This document shows, in pieces, positions 26,638 to 35,479 of a stretch of 64,000 nt of DNA. How positions within the stretch are numbered: the stretch's first letter is position 1; the number at the start of each line of letters is the position of its first letter. Below the pieces are notes generated by a model. That model had not been told where the DNA came from. It searched no databases and saw nothing but the letters and a program-made list of their open reading frames with translations. The position numbers and the translations under genes are program-made. Source of the DNA: an uncultured Erythrobacter sp. (GTDB taxonomy: Bacteria; Pseudomonadota; Alphaproteobacteria; Sphingomonadales; Sphingomonadaceae); NCBI GenBank assembly GCA_947503155.1, contig CANNCL010000001.1:992001-1056000 (forward strand), read 5' to 3'.

Positions 26638-27672
26638 ATGACTTGGCAAGGACAGCAGCTACCGAGTGATCACCCGCCGGTTTCCAGCGGCTCTATTGGC
26701 GTGTTACTTGTCAATTTGGGCACGCCGGATGGTCCCGACCCAGCGTCTGTAAAACGGTATCTGAAGCAATTCCTATCGGACCGCCGCGTCATCGAAATAC
26801 CGCCGATCGCGTGGCAGCCGATCCTGCGGGGAATTATCCTCAACACGCGTCCGCAAAAAAGCTCTATCGCCTACACCAAGATATGGACTGATCGCGGATC
26901 GCCTCTGGCCGATATTACGGCACAGCAAGCAGAGGCAATCGCGGGCACATTCGGCGACAATGTGATCGTCGATTACGCGATGCGCTATGGATCTCCGTCG
27001 ATTGAGCAGCGCCTGACTGAATTCACAGCGAAAGGCTGCGACCGCATCCTAATCGCCCCAATGTATCCGCAATATTGCGCTGCGACGACGGCGACCGTGT
27101 TCGACGAGGTGGCCCGCGTGATGGGCGATATGCGCTGGCAACCGGCGCTGCGATTTGTGCCGCCTTATCATGACGACGATGCGTATGTGGACGCTTTGGC
27201 GGACGATCTTTCTCGGCAAGTAGGCGGGCTGGCGTTCAAACCAGAAGTCTTGCTCTTGAGCTTTCACGGTATGCCGATGCGCACTTTGGAAAAGGGCGAT
27301 CCTTATCACTGTCATTGCCACAAGACGTCGCGATTGCTGCGTGAACGCCTGATGGGACGACCTGAATTTGACGGAGTGCGGTTTGAAACCACATTCCAAT
27401 CGCGCTTTGGGCGAGCGCAATGGCTGGAGCCCGCAACCGACGACACTTTGATGGCAGAGGGCGAAAAAGGCACCAAGCGTTTGGTCGTGGCGGCCCCCGG
27501 CTTTGCGGCGGATTGTGTGGAGACATTGGAAGAACTCGCATTGGAAGGCCGCGACCAATTTTTGGAGGCGGGCGGCGAGGAATACGCCGTTCTCGATTGC
27601 CTCAATGTTTCAGGCAGCGGCGTGAAAATGGTTGATGCGATTATCCGGCGCGAGCTGTCGGGCTGGATCTAA
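26638..27672 (+). CDS. hemH: Ferrochelatase
   Basis: 344 aa. Motifs: GVLLVNLGTPDGPDPASVKRYLKQFLSDRRV at the start, APMYPQYCAATTATV, SFHGMPMRTLEKGDPYHCHC with the active-site His, and APGFAADCVETLEEL with the catalytic Glu region. It inserts Fe2+ into protoporphyrin IX to make haem. ATG at 26638 is preferred because homologs start close to it; a GTG five codons earlier is possible. It is followed by a cytochrome P450 gene on the same strand 136 bases later; no operon link is evident. Confidence 0.93.
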   Translation: MTWQGQQLPSDHPPVSSGSIGVLLVNLGTPDGPDPASVKRYLKQFLSDRRVIEIPPIAWQPILRGIILNTRPQKSSIAYTKIWTDRGSPLADITAQQAEAIAGTFGDNVIVDYAMRYGSPSIEQRLTEFTAKGCDRILIAPMYPQYCAATTATVFDEVARVMGDMRWQPALRFVPPYHDDDAYVDALADDLSRQVGGLAFKPEVLLLSFHGMPMRTLEKGDPYHCHCHKTSRLLRERLMGRPEFDGVRFETTFQSRFGRAQWLEPATDDTLMAEGEKGTKRLVVAAPGFAADCVETLEELALEGRDQFLEAGGEEYAVLDCLNVSGSGVKMVDAIIRRELSGWI

Positions 27673-27808
27673 GTGCAGCCAAGGCGCACAGGCTAGACTG
27701 GCCGGATTGGTCCTATATTCATCCGGTTGGCGCTCTATTTACACTGTGGTAAGTTGCACGCAGCATACGCATTCAACCACGATCCACACGCCTCGGAGCA
27801 CGCGCAGC

Positions 27809-29218
27809 ATGGCCACCCACGCCAAACCGTCATCTGACGATAGTCAGCCACCTCAATTCAATCACTGGAGCGAAGGCGTCCCGGAGCAATCCGATATTGC
27901 GCATATTCCCGGCGATTCTGGTTGGCCGGTCGTGGGCGATACTTTCAAACAACTCGCCGATCCTCATGGTTTCACACAGGCTCGGATCGAGAAATTCGGC
28001 AAGGTCTATAAGACTTATGCATTTGGCGGATGGAACGTCGCGCTGATCGGTGCCGATGCGAATGAGCTGGTCTTGTTCAACCGCGATAAAATTTTTTCCA
28101 GTGAACAAGGCTGGGGCCCGGTGCTCGATCAATTGTTCCCACGCGGATTGATGCTGCTTGATTTCGATCACCACCGGATTGATCGCCGGGCGCTATCCAT
28201 CGCGTTTAAGCCGGGTCCGATGCGCCATTATTCTGGTTCGCTCAATTCCGGCATCGCCCGCGAAGTCGCCAAATGGGAAGGGCCAATGCAGTTCTATCCC
28301 GCGATCAAAGAGCTGACGCTGGATCTGGCCGCAGACAGCTTCCTAGGCATTCCGTGGGGGCCAGAGGCGGACCGGATCAACACTGCCTTTGTCGATATGG
28401 TTCAAGCTTCGGTTGCGCCAATCCGCAAACCTTTGCCATTCACGAAAATGAAGCGCGGCGTGGATGGGCGCGCTTATCTCGTCGACTATCTCACCAAAGA
28501 AACCGAACGGCGCCGAGCACAAGGCGGCGGGCAAGATATGTTTAGCCAGTTCGCGACCGCGACCCGCGAAGACGGAGAAATGCTTCCGGTTGATCAAGTT
28601 GTCGATCACATGAATTTTCTCATGATGGCGGCGCATGATACGATTACGTCGTCAGCCACGGCGTTGATCTATCAACTCGCGACCAATCCGCAATGGCAGG
28701 AAAAGGTGCGAGAAGAGATCATGACCGTCACTGGCGGACCAGACGGTGACGGCGAGGCGCGCCCGCTCGATTACGACGATATGGGTAAGCTTGAACTTAC
28801 AGAGATGGCATTCAAAGAGGCGTTGCGGATGATCCCGCCTGTGCCGTCAATGCCGCGCCGTGCGCTCAGGGATTTCGAATATGGCGGGTATAAGATACCT
28901 GCAGGGCAGATGTGCGGGATCAACATCTATTGGACGCATCATTCAGAGGAATATTGGGAGAACCCTCACACTTTCGACCCCATGCGTTTCACGCCTGATA
29001 AAGTGAAGGCGCGCCACAAATATGCATGGGTGCCGTTTGGCGGCGGCGCGCATATGTGCCTGGGGTTGCACTTTGCCTATATGCAAGTGAAGGTGTTGAT
29101 GGCGCAATTGTTGCAACGTTACCGTATCGAAGCGGTCGAAGGCTATTCACCGGAATGGCAAGCGTGGCCGATCCCTCAACCGAAGGACGGTTTGCAGGTT
29201 AGCTTTAAGAGAATTTGA
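27809..29218 (+). CDS. Cytochrome P450
   Basis: 469 aa soluble P450 without an N-terminal membrane anchor. The I-helix is FLMMAAHDTITSSATAL (acid-alcohol HDT). ExxR is in FKEALRMIPPVPSMPRRAL, the PERF-like region is DPMRFTP, and the haem loop is FGGGAHMCLGLHF with ligand Cys417. The N-terminal PGDSGWPVVGDTFKQLADPHGF resembles the CYP26/CYP120/CYP51-like group. No ferredoxin or reductase gene is adjacent. Substrate is unknown; a lipid, sterol or carotenoid-like substrate is only a guess. ATG at 27809 is chosen; a frame extending to 27632 overlaps hemH and is not family-like. Confidence 0.92.
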   Translation: MATHAKPSSDDSQPPQFNHWSEGVPEQSDIAHIPGDSGWPVVGDTFKQLADPHGFTQARIEKFGKVYKTYAFGGWNVALIGADANELVLFNRDKIFSSEQGWGPVLDQLFPRGLMLLDFDHHRIDRRALSIAFKPGPMRHYSGSLNSGIAREVAKWEGPMQFYPAIKELTLDLAADSFLGIPWGPEADRINTAFVDMVQASVAPIRKPLPFTKMKRGVDGRAYLVDYLTKETERRRAQGGGQDMFSQFATATREDGEMLPVDQVVDHMNFLMMAAHDTITSSATALIYQLATNPQWQEKVREEIMTVTGGPDGDGEARPLDYDDMGKLELTEMAFKEALRMIPPVPSMPRRALRDFEYGGYKIPAGQMCGINIYWTHHSEEYWENPHTFDPMRFTPDKVKARHKYAWVPFGGGAHMCLGLHFAYMQVKVLMAQLLQRYRIEAVEGYSPEWQAWPIPQPKDGLQVSFKRI

Positions 29219-29224
29219 TTCCCG

Positions 29225-29395
29225 TTAGAAATCCCAAGCGATGCCGTTCTTTTCCCAGTCGCCGTAACGTGTCGGGGAAAGCTCGCGTGGTTCGTCCTTT
29301 AACGGATCGACCGCTTTTGGCTTGGGCGCGGGGTCATTGCTCCAATGCGCCGGTTTGGTGAAGCTCTGGGCGGCGGGTGATTTTTTCTTTGTCAT
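29225..29395 (-). CDS. DUF1674 small protein (SdhAF4-like)
   Basis: 56 aa, not flagged by length-limited ORF finding. It ends with the family hallmark TRYGDWEKNGIAWDF, preceded by ELSP and a basic Lys/Pro-rich N-terminus (MTKKKSPAA). DUF1674 covers succinate dehydrogenase assembly factor 4, which binds flavinylated SdhA; bacterial members of this size are widespread in alphaproteobacteria. It is divergent from rsmB, with the two starts some 60 bases apart. Family is recognised from the C-terminal motif; the assembly role is known from eukaryotic homologs and inferred here. Confidence 0.85.
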   Translation of the reverse strand: MTKKKSPAAQSFTKPAHWSNDPAPKPKAVDPLKDEPRELSPTRYGDWEKNGIAWDF

Positions 29396-29455
29396 GTCAG
29401 ATTACCAATGCGCGTGGTGGCGCTTGGTTTCAATACTGGTATGGGCTGGCGCGAT

Positions 29456-30715
29456 ATGAATGAACCGAAAACTAAAATCTCAGGTCTTCCCGCTCGGCGC
29501 GGCGCGCTCAAACTGCTCGACGCTGTGTTGCGCCGAGGTGAAACGATTGATCAGGCGGAAAAATCCGCACTGGGCGGTGTGACCGGCCCGGCTGATCGTG
29601 CATTGGCCCGGGCGATTGTGGGTGAGACTTTGCGCTGGCTGTCCGATCTCGACGCATTGATTGATAGCGCGACGAAGAAAAACCTGCCCGAAGATGCCAA
29701 ACCGCGCAGCGTCCTGCGGTTGATGCTCGCTCAGACTCTGCGGCTGGAAACGCCGCCGCATGCTGTGGTCGCGACCGGATTGGAACTGTTGCATGGCGGC
29801 CCGCGCAGATTGGCGCATGGGGTATTTTCGACATTAATGAAGCGTGAGGTTTCGCTCCCCGATGTGCCAACGCTTTCCGATGCGGTGCTGACACGCTGGG
29901 AAGAACGCGCCGAAGCGATTGCTCCCGGCCTGATCCACCCGCCAGAGGTTGATCTGGCGCTGAAAGACCATGCCGAGACGCAGGAGCGTGCTCTGGCGAT
30001 GGGCGGGGTAAGTCTTGCACCGGGACATATCCGTTTGCCGCGCGGCACGCCGATTGATCGCTTGCCCAGCTTTGATGAGGGCGCATGGTGGGTCCAAGAT
30101 CTCGCCGCGCAATTGCCGCCGCGCCTACTGGGCGCCGGAGACGGCAGGCGCGCACTCGATTTATGTGCCGCGCCAGGCGGCAAGACATTGTCGCTTGCTG
30201 CGGCGGGGTGGAAGGTCACCGCTCTTGATGTCAGTGAGAAGCGTTTAGAGATGCTGCGCGAAAATCTGGTGCGAACCGGGCTTGAGGCTGAGATCGTGAA
30301 GGCCAATGCGCTCGGCTACACCCCTGCCAAACAATTTGACGCCATCCTGCTGGATGCGCCTTGCACTGCGACCGGCACCGCGCGGCGTCATCCAGATGTG
30401 CTGCACCGCGTCGGCCCGCGCCAGATCGGCGAGACGACCGAATTGCAACAATCGCTGATCTATCAAGCTGTGGAATGGATGCAGCCGGGAACGGTGCTTG
30501 TCTATGCGGTGTGTTCGCTGGAAACCGAAGAGGGCGAAGATCAAGCCGCGTGGGCTGAGGAGACGTTCGGCCTAGAGCGGATGCCGATCACCGCCGATGA
30601 ATTGCCGGAAGGGTTGATGCCCACGGCAGAGGGCTGGCTGCGTACGCATCCCGGCATGATGGCCGAACAAGGCGGCTTGGATGGGTTTTTCGTGGCGCGT
30701 TGGCGCAAACTTTAG
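29456..30715 (+). CDS. rsmB: 16S rRNA m5C methyltransferase, RsmB/Sun family
   Basis: 419 aa. The N-terminal NusB-like helical RNA-binding domain (about residues 1-130) is followed by a Rossmann methyltransferase: LDLCAAPGGKTLSLAAAGWKVTALD binds SAM, DAILLDAPCTATGTARRHPDV contains the PC motif, and VLVYAVCSLETEEGEDQ contains the catalytic cysteine. It methylates a cytosine of 16S rRNA (C967 in E. coli). The start is uncertain among ATGs at 29408, 29441 and 29456; none has a clear ribosome binding site and 29456 fits the family length. Confidence 0.9.
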   Translation: MNEPKTKISGLPARRGALKLLDAVLRRGETIDQAEKSALGGVTGPADRALARAIVGETLRWLSDLDALIDSATKKNLPEDAKPRSVLRLMLAQTLRLETPPHAVVATGLELLHGGPRRLAHGVFSTLMKREVSLPDVPTLSDAVLTRWEERAEAIAPGLIHPPEVDLALKDHAETQERALAMGGVSLAPGHIRLPRGTPIDRLPSFDEGAWWVQDLAAQLPPRLLGAGDGRRALDLCAAPGGKTLSLAAAGWKVTALDVSEKRLEMLRENLVRTGLEAEIVKANALGYTPAKQFDAILLDAPCTATGTARRHPDVLHRVGPRQIGETTELQQSLIYQAVEWMQPGTVLVYAVCSLETEEGEDQAAWAEETFGLERMPITADELPEGLMPTAEGWLRTHPGMMAEQGGLDGFFVARWRKL

Positions 30716-30719
30716 GGGG

Positions 30720-31547
30720 TTAGCGGGATCGCCAGCGTAGCGTGATTTTCGCGCAGCTGCGGTCCAGTTGTGAAAGCTCGAAGCAGACCTCAGCGTCCGA
30801 TTGTGCGACGATCTTAAGCGCAAACGGCGTGCCCAATTCGACATAGCGATTGAGCTCCATCTCGCCGCCGGTAACGGCCAATGCGGGGTTGGTTTCGACA
30901 AGGCACAGCGCTTGCCGCGAGGCTTCGATCATGTGCACTGAGTTTACGTGGTCGCCCGATCCGCTGATCATCGGGTTGGCGGGCGGCAATCCGTTTTCAC
31001 GTGACACAAGCACCGGGATCGTTTGGCCGTCAGAGGCCACTTGCCCGATCAAGGCGTGTTCCGATGGCCCGATCCCAAGCGCCTCGCGCGCGGCGAAGGC
31101 AAATGGCTCGGTGCTTACTTCGCGCTTTGCTGCCTTTTTCGACTTGCCGCGCCAATCTTCGAAATTGCGGTTGCGAAACACGACGCCGCGCCCGCGCATC
31201 CGCACGATTTCGCGGCTTTGTGCATCGAACAATGTGACGAGATAGCTTTCATTCTCGCCCGATTTCTCGCGCGAATATGCGCCGCGTATGGCCATGCCGC
31301 ATTCCGCTGCCCCGCATTCCCAATCGGTCCATGTCAGAGCGGACCATTGCCCTGCTTCCATCCCGCCCAGCGCCATGATGGCGCCGACGCTGGTCCAGAA
31401 ATTCTGGGCCTGAACGGTGATCGGATGATGTGAGCCTAAGGTTAGCCACGGCCATTTGTCTGTGTCCGTGGAACACAGAAAATCAACCGAGCCATCAGGC
31501 TGAACCGCATGGCCGCTCGTGTAAGAATTGGTGAATTGCGCGGCCAT
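30720..31547 (-). CDS. AfsA-like double-hotdog protein
   Basis: 275 aa. No standard family is certain. The C-terminal half holds GDHVNSVHMIEASRQALCLVE, close to the DHVxGMxLLEAxRQ helix motif of AfsA hotdog domains. It is followed by alternating strands (GGEMELNRYVELGTPFALKI) typical of hotdog folds. The N-terminal half may hold a second, degenerate repeat. AfsA enzymes in actinomycetes condense beta-ketoacyl chains with dihydroxyacetone phosphate to build butyrolactone signals; in proteobacteria the homologs are uncharacterised. It could alternatively be an acyl thioesterase or dehydratase-like protein. Convergent with rsmB 4 bases away, alone on its strand except for msrA upstream. Confidence 0.55.
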   Translation of the reverse strand: MAAQFTNSYTSGHAVQPDGSVDFLCSTDTDKWPWLTLGSHHPITVQAQNFWTSVGAIMALGGMEAGQWSALTWTDWECGAAECGMAIRGAYSREKSGENESYLVTLFDAQSREIVRMRGRGVVFRNRNFEDWRGKSKKAAKREVSTEPFAFAAREALGIGPSEHALIGQVASDGQTIPVLVSRENGLPPANPMISGSGDHVNSVHMIEASRQALCLVETNPALAVTGGEMELNRYVELGTPFALKIVAQSDAEVCFELSQLDRSCAKITLRWRSR

Positions 31548-31592
31548 TGCCGTCTCCTACAGACGTGGCGATTTGGGGCTGTTCAGGGCGGT

Positions 31593-32138
31593 TTAGCTCT
31601 TCACATATTTTTGAAAGCTCTTGCGCAGTTTCATAATCTTGGGCGGGATTACTGCTTGGCAATAAGGGTTTCGTTGGCCCTCGCCTTCCCAATATTCTTG
31701 ATGGTAGCCTTCTGCTGGATACCATTTGGCGGTTTGATCTTCGCCGTCGAGCCCTTCTATCGTGGTCACAGCCACCTTGCCATTGTCGGCATTCCAGCGG
31801 TCAATCGCTGCTTCGGCTTCGGCGCCCTGCGCGGCAGATAGAGGGAAAATGGCGCTGCGGTATTGCGTACCGACATCGCCGCCTTGGCGGTTCAATTGTG
31901 TTGGATCATGCGTGCCGAGAAACACGTCATAAATGTCAGCCAACGCGATCACTGCGGGATCGAAAGTGACGCGGATGCCTTCCGCATGGCCAGTCGTGCC
32001 GGTGCACACTTCCTTATAGGTGGGGTCCGCTTTGATGCCGCCAATATAGCCGCTTTCAACTTCGCTCACGCCTACAACATCGCGGAACACCGCTTCGGTG
32101 CACCAAAAGCATCCGCCAGCGATAATTGCCTTTTCCAT
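31593..32138 (-). CDS. msrA: Peptide-methionine (S)-S-oxide reductase MsrA
   Basis: 181 aa. Catalytic GCFWCTEAVF is at residues 10-19, followed by GVSEVESGYIGG, the HAEGIRVTFDP segment and AEGYHQEYW near the C-terminus. It reduces methionine-S-sulfoxide with thioredoxin. ATG at 32138 is favoured by GGAGAA spacing over the ATG two codons earlier. The tail after YCQAVIPPKIMKLRK is short, so the recycling cysteine is the one in NPYCQAVI. Confidence 0.95.
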   Translation of the reverse strand: MEKAIIAGGCFWCTEAVFRDVVGVSEVESGYIGGIKADPTYKEVCTGTTGHAEGIRVTFDPAVIALADIYDVFLGTHDPTQLNRQGGDVGTQYRSAIFPLSAAQGAEAEAAIDRWNADNGKVAVTTIEGLDGEDQTAKWYPAEGYHQEYWEGEGQRNPYCQAVIPPKIMKLRKSFQKYVKS

Positions 32139-32284
32139 GCGCATTTTCTCCTTATTCGATAAACGACATAGGGAGGCCGACGGGTTTTGCTAGTCACTGG
32201 CGCATGCCCTTGGTCACGCCTTGTCATCATGGCGCCACTGCGTCAGGACGCAGACTAGACATTCACGAAGAGAGGACTGCCCCG

Positions 32285-33151
32285 ATGAAATTCAAGCTGA
32301 TCGCCCCAATCGCTGCGCTTGCTGCGACCACTGCGCTGGTGACTTTTTCCGGCCCCGCCGCCGCTGATGCGCACACCGAAGCCGCCACGCCTGCGCTCGA
32401 AGACGTGCTTGCGCATGAACGCCGCGATGATGACCGGGCGCGCGACGAACATCGCAACCCGGCCGAAACGCTGGCTTTCTTTGGGGTTGAACCGACCATG
32501 ACCGTCGCAGAATATGGCCCTGGCGGCGGCTGGTATACCCGCGTGCTCGCACCCTACCTGATGCCTGCTGGGCAGTATGTTGCCTTCAATCAGGATAGTG
32601 AAGGCCGCGCCTATCGCACCCGCGCACAAGAAGCTCGCTCCAAGGCTTGGACCGAGACTTTCAAAAACGGAATCGCAGAAGGGATGGGTGTCGATGCCGA
32701 TGATGTGATGGCGTTTGAAACTGACGAAATGCCAGAAGGCGTTGCCGGAACAGTCGACCGCGTGCTGATCTTCCGTTCGATGCACGGTTTGAACATCGGC
32801 AACAGCGCGGACGCTGTGCTGAAGGCCGCGCGCATCATGTTGACCGATGACGGCATGGTCGGCGTGGTACAGCACCGCGCGCCTGAAGGGGCGAGCTATG
32901 ACGATTACGGCGCCCGTCAACGCGGATATATGCGCAAAGCCGATGTGGTTGCGATTTTCGAGGCCAATGGTTTCGAATTGGCCGCCGAAAGCGAAGTGAA
33001 CGCCAATGCTAGCGATCCAGCGAATTGGGAGCGCGGCGTGTGGACTTTGCCTCCCGTCCTCGCAACCGGCGAAGACGATGCACGTCGCAGCGAATATCTC
33101 GCGATCGGTGAAAGCGACCGTATGACGCTGTTGTTCCGCAAAGCGGATTGA
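32285..33151 (+). CDS. Exported SAM-methyltransferase-like protein (COG4798 type), copy 1
   Basis: 288 aa. A Sec signal peptide (about residues 1-27, ending GPAAADA) is followed by LAHERRDDDRARDEHRNPAE and a methyltransferase-like motif I EYGPGGGWYTRVLAPYL. Downstream are TVDRVLIFRSMHGLN and GVVQHRAPEG. The closing IGESDRMTLLFRKAD is shared with the neighbour. The GxGGG loop resembles SAM-binding motif I, but SAM is not expected outside the cytoplasm. Starts 23 bases before the second paralog. Function unknown; a different ligand or a periplasmic hydrolytic role is possible. Confidence 0.75.
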   Translation: MKFKLIAPIAALAATTALVTFSGPAAADAHTEAATPALEDVLAHERRDDDRARDEHRNPAETLAFFGVEPTMTVAEYGPGGGWYTRVLAPYLMPAGQYVAFNQDSEGRAYRTRAQEARSKAWTETFKNGIAEGMGVDADDVMAFETDEMPEGVAGTVDRVLIFRSMHGLNIGNSADAVLKAARIMLTDDGMVGVVQHRAPEGASYDDYGARQRGYMRKADVVAIFEANGFELAAESEVNANASDPANWERGVWTLPPVLATGEDDARRSEYLAIGESDRMTLLFRKAD

Positions 33152-33174
33152 TTGGCGCAATCAGGAGAAGATCG

Positions 33175-34035
33175 ATGAAATTTTACGCAATTGCAGCGGT
33201 CAGCGCCCTCGCGCTGATCGGATGCACACCAGAAGCCGCCGTAACTGACGGCCCGGATTCGACTGAGGCAGCCGTAGAAGACACGGCCCTGACCGAGGTT
33301 TTGGCCCATGAACGCCGCGATGCTGACCGCGCGCGTGATGAATTTCGCAATCCGGCTGAGACGCTCGCCTTCTTCCAAATGGCACCCGATCAGACGGTGA
33401 TCGAATATGCGCCGGGCGGCGGCTGGTACACGCGGGTGCTTGCCCCTTATGTCGCGGGCGAGGGCGGCTATGTCGCGGTTGGCTTTGTGCCAGAAGGGAT
33501 CGATACCCTACCCGACAATTTCAAGGTCCAAGTGCGCGAGGGCGGCGAGAGTTTCGCTGAGACGCAATCTGAGGCGCTGGGCATTCCCGCAGAAGATCTG
33601 CCGTTTTACTTTGGTGATGCGGTGCCCGATGCGCTCGATGGCACGGTCGACCGGGTGTTGATGATCCGCATGATGCACAATCTGCTGCGTTGGGATATGG
33701 CCGAAAGCGAGATCGCAACTTTGCGTGATACGCTGAAGCCGGACGGCTTGCTTGGCGTGGTTCAACACCGTGCGAAAGCCGATGCGCCGGATGACTATGT
33801 CGACGGCAATATGGGCTATCTCAAACAGGCCGATATGATCGCATTTTTCGAAGCCAATGGCTTTGAATTGGTGGATTCGAGCGAGATCAATGCCAACTCT
33901 GCTGACACCGCCGATTACGAAAACGGCGTTTGGACCCTCCCGCCAAGCTACGGCTTGGGCGACGAGGATCGCGAGACTTACGCGGCGATCGGTGAGAGCG
34001 ACCGTATGACACTGCTTTTCCGCAAGGCAGAATAA
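33175..34035 (+). CDS. Lipoprotein SAM-methyltransferase-like protein (COG4798 type), copy 2
   Basis: 286 aa. The leader MKFYAIAAVSALALIGC has a lipobox (ALIGC), so the protein should be lipidated at Cys17. The body parallels copy 1: LAHERRDADRARDEFRNPAE, EYAPGGGWYTRVLAPYV, VVQHRAKADAP, and the ending IGESDRMTLLFRKAE. The similarity indicates tandem duplication followed by divergence of the leader from secreted to lipid-anchored. ATG at 33175 has AGGAG about 9 bases upstream. Followed by N-carbamoylputrescine amidase 16 bases later. Function unknown. Confidence 0.75.
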   Translation: MKFYAIAAVSALALIGCTPEAAVTDGPDSTEAAVEDTALTEVLAHERRDADRARDEFRNPAETLAFFQMAPDQTVIEYAPGGGWYTRVLAPYVAGEGGYVAVGFVPEGIDTLPDNFKVQVREGGESFAETQSEALGIPAEDLPFYFGDAVPDALDGTVDRVLMIRMMHNLLRWDMAESEIATLRDTLKPDGLLGVVQHRAKADAPDDYVDGNMGYLKQADMIAFFEANGFELVDSSEINANSADTADYENGVWTLPPSYGLGDEDRETYAAIGESDRMTLLFRKAE

Positions 34036-34051
34036 AGCTATCGGCGGCGAC

Positions 34052-34930
34052 ATGACGAAACTCACTGTCGCCGCCCTACAGCTCGCGCTTAACCACGAGG
34101 ACGAAGCCGCCAACATTGCGGCGGTCACATCTTTGATCGAGCAAGCCGCAGCGCGAGGCGCTAAGCTGGTCCTGCCGCCTGAGCTTTTCTCCGGCCCCTA
34201 TTTCTGCCGTGAAGAGGATGAGGCGCTGTTTGCGCTTGCTCGGCCCATGACCGATCACCCAAGCGTGATCGCGATGCAAAAGCTGGCAGCGAAGCTGAAA
34301 ATCGCGATTCCAACCAGTTTTTTTGAGCGCGACGGGCACCATTATTACAACAGTCTCGCGATGATCGGCGCCGATGGCGCGATCTTGGGGACATACCGCA
34401 AGAGCCACATCCCTGACGGGCCGGGTTATGAGGAAAAGTTCTATTTCCGCCCGGGCAATGATGGGTTCAAGGTCTGGGATGTGCCTGCTGATACTTATGA
34501 CCAAGATGGGGCGATGGTGCGGATCGGTGTCGGCATTTGCTGGGACCAATGGTATCCCGAATGCGCGCGGGTCATGGCCCTGAAAGGGGCGGAGGTCTTG
34601 CTCTATCCCACGGCGATAGGTTCTGAACCCTATGACGCAAACCTCGACACCAGTCGGATGTGGCGGCGCGCGATGATCGGCCATGCGGTGTCCAATTGCA
34701 TGCCAGTGATCGCATCAAACCGGATTGGGACAGAGGGCGATCAGAGTTTCTACGGTCACTCCTTCATCGCCGATGAATGGGGCGATTTGCGCGAAAGTTA
34801 CGGAGCAGAGGAAAGCGGTACGCTGGTCACCACGCTCGACCTAAAACAGGCGGCCACACACCGCGCCGGCATGGGGTTCTTCCGGGATCGCCGTCCGCAG
34901 CTTTACGGACGCATCGCAGAGGACATTTGA
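34052..34930 (+). CDS. aguB: N-carbamoylputrescine amidase
   Basis: 292 aa nitrilase-superfamily hydrolase. The catalytic triad is visible as Glu in PPELFSGPYFC, Lys in YRKSHIPDGPGYEEKFYF and Cys in GVGICWDQWYPE. These motif contexts are typical of AguB, which converts N-carbamoylputrescine to putrescine, CO2 and ammonia in polyamine synthesis from agmatine. No agmatine deiminase (aguA) is adjacent. The ATG at 34052 is 16 bases downstream of the paralog pair. Followed 4 bases later by folK, so possibly co-transcribed. Confidence 0.88.
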   Translation: MTKLTVAALQLALNHEDEAANIAAVTSLIEQAAARGAKLVLPPELFSGPYFCREEDEALFALARPMTDHPSVIAMQKLAAKLKIAIPTSFFERDGHHYYNSLAMIGADGAILGTYRKSHIPDGPGYEEKFYFRPGNDGFKVWDVPADTYDQDGAMVRIGVGICWDQWYPECARVMALKGAEVLLYPTAIGSEPYDANLDTSRMWRRAMIGHAVSNCMPVIASNRIGTEGDQSFYGHSFIADEWGDLRESYGAEESGTLVTTLDLKQAATHRAGMGFFRDRRPQLYGRIAEDI

Positions 34931-34934
34931 CGCC

Positions 34935-35402
34935 TTGAGCAGCACCTATCTCATCGCGGTCGGATCAAACCGCCGTCATCACCAATATGGCGATCCGCGC
35001 ACGGTTGTTCATGCGGCGATGGAGGAATGCGCGGCGCTGGGCACGGTCATTGCACGGTCGCGGATAATCAGGTCGGCGCCAATGGGCGCGGCTGTGCGGC
35101 GCTTTGCCAATGCGGCCTGTATGATTGAAAGCGAGTATGATCCGCCCGCATTGCTCATGGGTCTCAAACGGATGGAGCGTGAGTTTGGAAGGCGTTCAGG
35201 GCGGCGCTGGGGCGACCGGGTGCTCGACCTCGATATCGTTCTGTGGAGCGAAGGGGCCTATGCTTCACGCGAGCTGATCATTCCGCATCCTGAGTTTCGC
35301 AAACGCAGTTTTGTTCTAAGGCCTGCGGTGCAAATTGCGCCCGCTTGGCGTGACCCGGTCAGCGGGTTGTTTGTGCGCCACCTCGCGGCGCGCCTCAAAT
35401 AG
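34935..35402 (+). CDS. folK: 2-amino-4-hydroxy-6-hydroxymethyldihydropteridine pyrophosphokinase
   Basis: 155 aa. The folK signatures are AVGSNRR at the start, APMGAAVRRFANAACMIES, and the highly conserved GDRVLDLDIVLW with the two magnesium-binding Asp residues, followed by IPHPEFRKRSFVLRP. It transfers pyrophosphate from ATP to the pterin in folate synthesis. The start is a TTG at 34935, the only reasonable choice between the upstream stop and the first conserved residues. Confidence 0.9.
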   Translation: MSSTYLIAVGSNRRHHQYGDPRTVVHAAMEECAALGTVIARSRIIRSAPMGAAVRRFANAACMIESEYDPPALLMGLKRMEREFGRRSGRRWGDRVLDLDIVLWSEGAYASRELIIPHPEFRKRSFVLRPAVQIAPAWRDPVSGLFVRHLAARLK

Positions 35403-35421
35403 TGGACGGCAGACGCAAAAA

Positions 35422-35447
35422 CGCCCCGCCGGTTTCCCAGCAGGGCG
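35422..35447. terminator. Probable rho-independent terminator between folK and the PEP-CTERM gene
   Basis: The stem CGCCCCGC with GCAGGGCG (one C-A mismatch) closes a 10-base loop. Read on the minus strand it is followed by a GTTTTT tract, so it mainly serves the PEP-CTERM gene. The plus-strand tail is weak. Confidence 0.65.
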
Positions 35448-35479
35448 CTTTACAAAGTACCAGAGGACCAGTCTGAAAC

